Positions 58,692 through 64,000 of a stretch of 64,000 bases of DNA are shown one piece after another. This stretch comes from Haloferax elongans ATCC BAA-1513 (GTDB lineage Archaea > Halobacteriota > Halobacteria > Halobacteriales > Haloferacaceae). The notes under the pieces are model-generated. The model had not been told where the DNA came from, did not search any database, and saw only the letters and a list, made by a program, of their open reading frames with translations. The stretch is from the NCBI RefSeq assembly GCF_000336755.1, contig NZ_AOLK01000012.1:55149-119148 (forward strand). Direction: 5' to 3'. Position 1 is the stretch's first letter; each line of letters starts with the position of its first letter. The position numbers were made by a program, and so were the translations under genes.

Positions 58692-60773
58692 ATGAGTAAC
58701 GATACGAACACCGACGACAGCCTCCGCGAGCGGGAGGATTCACCCGACGACGCGCCCCAGGACACGGGCGGCGACAGCGGGTCGTTCCACCAGCACGAGG
58801 AGGCCGATGAGGTCGACAAGAAGACTATCGACGACCTCGGGAGCGACGTCGAGATCGAGGCCGACATCCGCGAAGACGTGGGCGAAGACGATCTCCTCGG
58901 CGGACTCGATATCGAGTCTACCGACGAGATTTCCGTCCCGGACCGGCTTGTCGACCAGGTCATCGGGCAGGAACACGCCCGCGACGTCATCATGAAGGCG
59001 GCCAAACAGCGCCGCCACGTTATGATGATCGGCTCTCCGGGTACGGGGAAGTCGATGCTCGCGAAAGCGATGTCCGAACTCCTCCCCCGCGAGGAGTTAC
59101 AGGACGTTCTCGTCTACCACAACCCCGACGACGGGAACCAACCCAAGGTCCGCACTGTCCCCGCGGGCAAGGGTGACCAAATCGTCGAGGCGCACAAAGA
59201 AGAGGCACGCAAGCGCAACCAGATGCGCTCGTTCCTCATGTGGATCATCATCGCCATCGTGCTGGGCTACTCGCTTATCATCGCCCAGCAGGTTCTTCTC
59301 GGCATCCTCGCTGCAGGTATCATCTACCTCGCGTTCCGCTATGGGTCGCGCGGCAGCGACGCGATGATTCCGAACCTCATCGTGAACAACGCAGACCAGA
59401 AGGCCGCGCCCTTCCAGGACGCGACTGGTGCCCACGCGGGTGCACTCCTCGGCGACGTCCGCCACGACCCCTTCCAGTCCGGTGGGATGGAGACGCCGAG
59501 CCACGACCGCGTCGAACCCGGTGCGATTCACAAGGCCAGCAAGGGCGTGCTGTTCATCGACGAGATCAACACGCTCGACGTGCGCAGCCAGCAGCACCTG
59601 ATGACGGCGATTCAGGAAGGCGAGTTCGGCATCACCGGCCAGTCCGAGCGCTCCTCGGGTGCGATGGTCCAGACCGAACCCGTCCCGACGGACTTCATCA
59701 TGATTGCTGCGGGTAACCTCGACGCGATGGAGAACATGCACCCCGCACTCCGCTCCCGTATCAAGGGGTACGGGTACGAGGTGTACATGGACGACACCAT
59801 CGAGGACACGCCCGACATGCGCCGCAAGTACGCGCGCTTCGTCGCGCAGGAAGTGGCCAACGACGGTCGCCTGCCGCAGTTCACCGCGGAAGCGGTCGAG
59901 GAAATCATCCTCGAAGCCCGCCGCCGCGCTGGCCGCAAGGGCCACCTGACCCTCAAGTTCCGTAACCTCGGTGGCCTCGTCCGCGTCGCAGGCGACATCG
60001 CCCGCGGCGAAGGCGCCGAGGCGACGACCCGCGACCACGTGCTGCAGGCAAAGCGCCGCGCGCGCTCCATCGAGCAGCAGATTGCCGACCAGTACATCGA
60101 GCGCCGCAAGGACTACGAACTCTCCGTCAACGAGGGGTTCGTCACCGGCCGCGTCAACGGCCTCGCAGTCATGGGTCAGGACTCCGGTATCATGCTCCCC
60201 GTGATGGCCGAAGTCACGCCATCGCAGGGCCCCGGTCAGGTCATCGCCACGGGGCAACTCAAGGAGATGGCCGAAGAGTCCGTCCAGAACGTCTCGGCCA
60301 TCATCAAGAAGTTCTCCAACCAGGACCTCTCTGAGATGGACGTGCACGTGCAGTTCGTCCAGACCGGCCAGCAGGGCGTCGACGGCGACTCCGCCTCTAT
60401 CACGGTCGCGACGGCCGTCATCTCGGCGCTAGAGGACATCCCCATCGACCAGTCGGTCGCCATGACCGGCTCGCTGTCGGTGCGCGGTGACGTGCTCCCG
60501 GTCGGTGGTGTGACCCACAAGATCGAAGCCGCCGCCAAGGCTGGCTGTGATACGGTCATCATCCCGGCCGCCAACGAGCAGGACGTCATGATCGAAGACG
60601 AGTACAAGGAGATGGTGGACATCATCCCCGTCTCGCACATCAGCGAAGTCCTCGACGTCGCCCTCGAAGGCGAACCAGAGAAGGACTCGCTCGTCGACCG
60701 TCTCAAGAGCATCACCGGCTCTGCACTCAACAAGGGCAAGGGCGTCGGACCCTCCAGCCCGAGTCCGCAGTAA
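58692..60773 (+). CDS. lonB: Membrane-bound ATP-dependent protease LonB
   Basis: 693 residues. After a disordered acidic head come Walker A MIGSPGTGKSML, two transmembrane helices inserted in the AAA domain (SFLMWIIIAIVLGYSLIIA, VLLGILAAGIIYLAF), Walker B GVLFIDEIN, and a C-terminal protease domain with Ser567 in GDGDSASITVA-like context (DGDSASITVA) and Lys610 in GGVTHKIEAAAKAG, spaced 43 residues as in other LonB enzymes. It is the essential membrane protease of haloarchaea and degrades phytoene synthase in H. volcanii. ATG 58692 is used; AGTATATC lies 40-47 nt upstream. Confidence 0.95.
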   Translation: MSNDTNTDDSLREREDSPDDAPQDTGGDSGSFHQHEEADEVDKKTIDDLGSDVEIEADIREDVGEDDLLGGLDIESTDEISVPDRLVDQVIGQEHARDVIMKAAKQRRHVMMIGSPGTGKSMLAKAMSELLPREELQDVLVYHNPDDGNQPKVRTVPAGKGDQIVEAHKEEARKRNQMRSFLMWIIIAIVLGYSLIIAQQVLLGILAAGIIYLAFRYGSRGSDAMIPNLIVNNADQKAAPFQDATGAHAGALLGDVRHDPFQSGGMETPSHDRVEPGAIHKASKGVLFIDEINTLDVRSQQHLMTAIQEGEFGITGQSERSSGAMVQTEPVPTDFIMIAAGNLDAMENMHPALRSRIKGYGYEVYMDDTIEDTPDMRRKYARFVAQEVANDGRLPQFTAEAVEEIILEARRRAGRKGHLTLKFRNLGGLVRVAGDIARGEGAEATTRDHVLQAKRRARSIEQQIADQYIERRKDYELSVNEGFVTGRVNGLAVMGQDSGIMLPVMAEVTPSQGPGQVIATGQLKEMAEESVQNVSAIIKKFSNQDLSEMDVHVQFVQTGQQGVDGDSASITVATAVISALEDIPIDQSVAMTGSLSVRGDVLPVGGVTHKIEAAAKAGCDTVIIPAANEQDVMIEDEYKEMVDIIPVSHISEVLDVALEGEPEKDSLVDRLKSITGSALNKGKGVGPSSPSPQ

Positions 60774-60779
60774 CGCCGA

Positions 60780-61724
60780 ATGACAGACTGGGCGGCATTC
60801 GCTGGGTTCACTGGCGTCATCCTTGCCGTCCTCCTCACGCTCGCACACCTCTCGCGTGGCATTCCCCACGCCGACGGTGGCGACACACATTTTGCACACG
60901 ACCTCGATTCGGCAGCGACCGCTGTCGACGACGATACTGATTCTGAGCACGTTCTCGACGGTAAAGACGAGAGCCGCATTTCCGACGACAGTCCACAGAC
61001 CACCGACGCAACTGAACACGGCCCGTCGCTCGCGTCTCTCTCGCCAGCGCCGACCCCAGACGAGGACCACGAGTCGCGGGCGGCGACTGACACGACTCAC
61101 GCCCCCCAGCCAGCACCCGACCAGAGTCACGAGCCATCGTCTGCGAACATCCCGCCGCACATGTTGCTCGCCAACGTCGCCGTCTCGCAGGGGTTGTTGG
61201 GTGCGTTTCTCGTCACGAGCGCGTGGTACACGTCCGTCCCGCTGTCGGCGCTCGGGCTCTCGCTTTCGGGGCTCCCGTCGAAACTCGCGGTGGGCGTCGC
61301 CCTCGGTGGCGTCCTCTACGCAGTGAACCGGGCCGGGTCGTCGGTCTCCCGCGAGTTCGGTCTCGTCCCCGACGAATCGCTGCGGGACGCGCTCACGCCG
61401 GAGACGACGACCGGATGGGCACTGTTGCTGTTCGTGGTGCTACCGCTCATCGCGGGCTTCGAGGAACTCCTCTTTCGCGGGGCGCTCATCGGTGCCATCG
61501 CTGTCGGATTCGACGTGTCGCCGTGGCTCATGGCCGCAGTCTCATCTGTCGCGTTCGGCGTCGGCCACGGCGCGCAGGGGCGACTCGGTATCGTCGTCAC
61601 TGGACTACTTGGGTTCGCCCTCGCGGCGGCGTTCGTCCTCACACAGAGCCTGCTCGTCGTCATCGTGGCCCACTATCTCGTGAACGCGCTGGAGTTCGTC
61701 GGCCACGACGTGTTCGGCTGGTAA
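60780..61724 (+). CDS. CPBP-family intramembrane protease-like protein
   Basis: 314 residues. One N-terminal helix, then a long disordered acidic/Ser/Thr/Pro-rich segment (about 30-120), then a CPBP domain with AGFEELLFRGALIGA (EExxxR motif), FGVGHGAQGRLG (motif 2) and VIVAHYLVNALEFVGH (His/Asn motif 3); all catalytic positions are present. It starts 6 bp after lonB, so both are probably one transcript: two membrane proteases made together. Substrate unknown. Confidence 0.83.
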   Translation: MTDWAAFAGFTGVILAVLLTLAHLSRGIPHADGGDTHFAHDLDSAATAVDDDTDSEHVLDGKDESRISDDSPQTTDATEHGPSLASLSPAPTPDEDHESRAATDTTHAPQPAPDQSHEPSSANIPPHMLLANVAVSQGLLGAFLVTSAWYTSVPLSALGLSLSGLPSKLAVGVALGGVLYAVNRAGSSVSREFGLVPDESLRDALTPETTTGWALLLFVVLPLIAGFEELLFRGALIGAIAVGFDVSPWLMAAVSSVAFGVGHGAQGRLGIVVTGLLGFALAAAFVLTQSLLVVIVAHYLVNALEFVGHDVFGW

Positions 61725-61774
61725 ACTGTCCTGCGAGGCAGGGTGTTCAAGTCCCCTGCCCCCGGGTATCCAGT

Positions 61775-62113
61775 ATGGATATCGATACACGGACGCTGAC
61801 ACAGGCGGGACTCATCGGGTACGTCGCGCTCGTCGTCGCGTCCATCGTCACCGGAAATCCGACGGTCGGACTCGCTGTGGACATCGCCTTCGGCGTCGTC
61901 TCTCTCCTCCTCGGCGTCGTCACGCTTCGGATACCCGTCGACAACCAGTTGAAGTACGTCGCAGGCGGTGGCTTCCTCCTCGCGGGACTCGCTCAGTTTG
62001 CCGAACTGGTCGTCGGCGACCCGACAATCGGACTCGCGAGCACGCTGTTCCTCCTCGGCGGGCTTCTCGGCTACCTCGTCTTGCGGCGACAGACCGACGC
62101 TGCGCCGTTCTGA
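61775..62113 (+). CDS. Small four-helix membrane protein
   Basis: 112 residues with four hydrophobic stretches (AGLIGYVALVVASIVTGNPT, VDIAFGVVSLLLGVVTLRI, YVAGGGFLLAGLAQFAELVV, LASTLFLLGGLLGYLVL). The GNPTVGLA and GDPTIGLA pair in matching positions indicates an internal duplication of a two-helix unit. ATG 61775 has GTTCAAGTCC about 28 nt upstream. No family is recognised; it may follow lonB and the CPBP gene in one unit but has its own promoter-like box. Confidence 0.65.
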   Translation: MDIDTRTLTQAGLIGYVALVVASIVTGNPTVGLAVDIAFGVVSLLLGVVTLRIPVDNQLKYVAGGGFLLAGLAQFAELVVGDPTIGLASTLFLLGGLLGYLVLRRQTDAAPF

Positions 62114-62203
62114 GCGAAACACGGGACGCTGTGCCGAGATTTGGTACTGACTTTGCACCAACTTGGCACAGCGGTTATGCTTTGAGCCGACCGTTTTTGT
62201 GGT

Positions 62204-62695
62204 ATGAAACGTCGAACACTGCTCGGGCTGGTTGGTGGCGGTGTCGCCCTCACCGTCGGTGGGGCGGCCGCCGCGGAGTTGTTCCTCCCAGAGCAGGCGA
62301 CCCGAGTCACTGACGAAGGAGAGGCTGCCGACGCGACACCATTCTCGCGTGGGTCGTTCGTTGGGAAAGCGGGCCACGATGTCAGTGGCACAGTCACGCT
62401 CGCCCGCGACGACGACGGCCATCTCCTCCAGTTCGAAGACTACGAGCAGACACAAGGCCCGGACGTGTTCGTCTACCTAACGCCCGAAGCCGACCCAGAC
62501 ACGAAAGCCGCCGTCGACGATGGGGTGAAAGTCCTCATCGACGGCGGAGAAGACGGGGGCGAGAGCACGAAACTCGGGACGTTCACACAGCGACTCGAAG
62601 ACGTAGGCGACCCCACGCGCTTCCGCGGCGTCGCAATCTGGTGTGACCGGTTCTCGACCCCCTTCGGAGCGGCGACGCTCGACCCCGTCGAGTAG
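62204..62695 (+). CDS. Exported DM13-domain protein (Tat signal)
   Basis: 163 residues. The N-terminus MKRRTLLGLVGGGVALTVGG is a twin-arginine-type signal. The mature part is a DM13 domain (GSFVGKAGHDVSGTVTLARD, LLQFEDYEQTQGPDVFVYLT, RFRGVAIWCDRFSTPFGAAT), with its conserved single Cys near the end. DM13 domains are thought to act in redox or electron transfer at the cell surface. GTTATGCTTTG about 30 nt upstream fits a leaderless promoter. Confidence 0.83.
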   Translation: MKRRTLLGLVGGGVALTVGGAAAAELFLPEQATRVTDEGEAADATPFSRGSFVGKAGHDVSGTVTLARDDDGHLLQFEDYEQTQGPDVFVYLTPEADPDTKAAVDDGVKVLIDGGEDGGESTKLGTFTQRLEDVGDPTRFRGVAIWCDRFSTPFGAATLDPVE

Positions 62696-62722
62696 AAGAC
62701 CCGAGAGTCTGCTTCACACCGA

Positions 62723-63178
62723 CTAGATTCCTTCTGCCCGCTGCAGCACCCGGACGACAGACTCGGGTGCAGCACTCGGGCCATCTGTCACCCGATGGTC
62801 GGGGACGACGACCGGGACGGGATTCCCTACGAGTGCGGTCCTGACGGTCCGGGCCGACTCGTCGTCTTCGGGGTCGAGACCGGCCATTCTGACGAGCAGT
62901 GAGCTATCGATGGTGTCGCCGCGAGGGACGTTTCTGAGGGCTTCGAGCACGCTTCGCTGGTCCGTCGGCACAGTGAGACCGATGGGAACTTCCGAGAGGT
63001 TCGCCTCCTCGCCGTCGAGTGCAGCGAGAATCGAATCGAGGTACTCGTGGTCCGATTCTGCGTCGTCGGGGACCGTCTCGGGAAACGAGACGCTGATGAG
63101 TTTGTTGCTGACCACGCCAATCTGTACGGCGCGGTCGAGTGCCGACGATTCGCGGGCGTAAATTCCGGCGAGGTCCAT
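62723..63178 (-). CDS. MGMT-like protein without catalytic cysteine
   Basis: 151 residues. The C-terminal part follows the DNA-binding domain of O6-alkylguanine-DNA alkyltransferases: LEALRNVPRGDTIDSSLLVR, then ESARTVRTALVGNPVPVVVP and DHRV. The active-site PCHRV reads PDHRV (Asp127), so alkyl transfer is not possible; Arg110 and the GNPVP strand remain. It may resemble alkyltransferase-like (ATL) proteins, which bind lesions and signal to other repair systems. ATG 63178 begins MDLAGIYARESSALDRAVQI. Divergent from trpC. I recall a DUF label (DUF7523) but not a study. Confidence 0.75.
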   Translation of the reverse strand: MDLAGIYARESSALDRAVQIGVVSNKLISVSFPETVPDDAESDHEYLDSILAALDGEEANLSEVPIGLTVPTDQRSVLEALRNVPRGDTIDSSLLVRMAGLDPEDDESARTVRTALVGNPVPVVVPDHRVTDGPSAAPESVVRVLQRAEGI

Positions 63179-63296
63179 GTGTTCGCCTCACCGGGCCGGA
63201 CGCTTGACCCTTCCGGCGTCTGCTGCCGCGTGGCTGTGCGCTCCCGCCGTGCCTGCCCGCACGCACGACAAAGAAATACGTACCTCTGACACAAGC

Positions 63297-63329
63297 CTTA
63301 TGTACAGATACGTCCGTTAGTGAACATCA
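63297..63329 (+). promoter_or_regulatory. Promoter of trpC
   Basis: CTTATG (63297-63302), part of CTTATGTACAGATAC, is 28-33 nt before the ATG at 63330, the standard distance for a leaderless transcript. With no room for a leader peptide or hairpins, attenuation of the bacterial kind is unlikely; any tryptophan control should act on transcription initiation. TGAAC occurs twice, ten bases apart, around the ATG. Confidence 0.55.
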
Positions 63330-64000
63330 ATGAACGCTAGTGGAGATAAATTGGCCCCGGAGGTGCGTTCCATTTTGGACGCCGCGCGGGAGCGACCCGG
63401 CGGCGACGCTCGCGTCTCGGTCGAGGCGCGGTCGTTCCCGGACGCCGTGTCGGCCACCGAGGCGGACGGGCGCGTTCCGCTTATCGCCGAGGTAAAGCCG
63501 ACCAGTCCGACGACAGACGGCGTCCGTGAGGACGACCCGGTAGAGTTGGCTCGTGAGATGGTCGCTGGCGGCGCGACAGCGCTGTCGGTTCTCACTGAAC
63601 CCGAGCACTTCGGCGGGTCGACCGAATCGCTCTCTCGCATCCGCGAGGCAGTCGACGTGCCCGTGCTTCGGAAGGACTTCATCCTGCGCGAGGAGCAACT
63701 CGACGCCGTCGAGTCGGACCTCGTGCTTCTCATCGCCCGGTTCGTGGGTGACGACCTCCCAGACCTCGTCGCAGCAGCACGCGACCGTGGGTTCCAACCG
63801 CTCATCGAGGTCCACACCCGAGAGGAACTCACTGCGGCGCTCGCCGCCGGTGCCGACATCGTCGGCATCAACAACCGTGACCTCGGCAAGCTCGAAGTCG
63901 ACCTCGGAACCTTCGAGAAGTTGGCTCCAGAGGTTCCCGACGACGTACTTCTCGTCGCAGAGAGCGGCGTCCACACCACCGAGGACGTTCAGCGGATGCG
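63330..64000 (+). CDS. trpC: Indole-3-glycerol phosphate synthase (partial, cut by window end)
   Basis: The first 223 codons are present. TrpC closes the indole ring in tryptophan biosynthesis. Visible barrel motifs are [20 protein letters not shown] (catalytic Glu and Lys), [30 protein letters not shown] (catalytic Lys), [23 protein letters not shown] and [15 protein letters not shown]; only the last strand and helix are missing. In Haloferax, trpB and trpA normally follow. The ATG is leaderless. Confidence 0.93.
   Translation, partial: MNASGDKLAPEVRSILDAARERPGGDARVSVEARSFPDAVSATEADGRVPLIAEVKPTSPTTDGVREDDPVELAREMVAGGATALSVLTEPEHFGGSTESLSRIREAVDVPVLRKDFILREEQLDAVESDLVLLIARFVGDDLPDLVAAARDRGFQPLIEVHTREELTAALAAGADIVGINNRDLGKLEVDLGTFEKLAPEVPDDVLLVAESGVHTTEDVQRM

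Noticed and set aside
63241..63329. Trp attenuator or leader peptide before trpC
   Set aside because: The TATA-like box is 28-33 nt from the ATG, leaving no leader, and there are no tandem Trp codons.

Overview
This 64-kb window is chromosomal DNA from a haloarchaeon, most likely the genus Haloferax. The evidence is high GC with strong third-position GC bias, acidic Asp/Glu-rich proteins, archaeal information-processing genes (TFB, Spt5, thermosome, LonB, CetZ, FtsZ1), and mostly leaderless genes with a TATA-like box about 25-35 nt before the start codon. From memory, the gene order matches Haloferax volcanii roughly from HVO_0716 to HVO_0789. Markers I recall with known tags fall in the right order and spacing: ftsZ1 (HVO_0717), rhomboid RhoII (0727), pyrophosphatase (0729), RosR (0730), NreA (0734), CetZ2 (0745), zinc-finger protein HVO_0758, thermosome CCT3 (0778) and LonB (0783). 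No search was run. I see no insertion sequence, integrase, CRISPR array, rRNA or tRNA.

Layout. 1-5 kb: end of a cation exchanger, D-aminoacyl-tRNA deacylase, then ftsZ1-secE-spt5 (division, protein export, transcription elongation), a zinc-finger protein and a PHP protein. 5-13 kb: CinA-like amidase, Get3-type ATPase, SDR, rhomboid/endonuclease V pair, pyrophosphatase, the redox regulator RosR with a long AT-rich control region, and the rnhA operon. 13-22 kb: a TFB that has lost its zinc ribbon, the NreA repair protein, small membrane and DUF proteins, and an overlapping DUF5788-polX-Mut7C operon. 22-25.6 kb: a membrane protein, an alkaline-phosphatase-superfamily enzyme and CetZ.

25.8-35.5 kb is the most distinctive region. 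Eight tightly packed genes encode a type IV pilus-like machine: a coiled-coil protein, a secreted protein, a PilB-like ATPase, a PilC-like platform protein and four N-terminally anchored proteins, one with a good prepilin-peptidase motif and one of 1027 residues rich in N-glycosylation sequons. Its three transcription units begin with the same 37-bp promoter block, which suggests common control.

35.6-54.5 kb is a set of mostly single-gene metabolic and regulatory units: DHH phosphoesterase, aldo/keto reductase, MFS carrier, NUDIX, DoxX, FAD oxidoreductase, Hsp20, radical SAM, TRAM, metallo-beta-lactamase, methyltransferase and glycosyltransferase. Several micro-proteins lie here, including a 53-residue zinc-finger protein at 50717-50878. 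54.5-64 kb holds protein quality control (CCT3, LonB, a CPBP protease), NAD metabolism (NadM with SAM hydrolase and a TRIC-like protein), a Tat-exported DM13 protein, an MGMT-like protein without its catalytic cysteine, and the start of trpC, which is cut by the window end.
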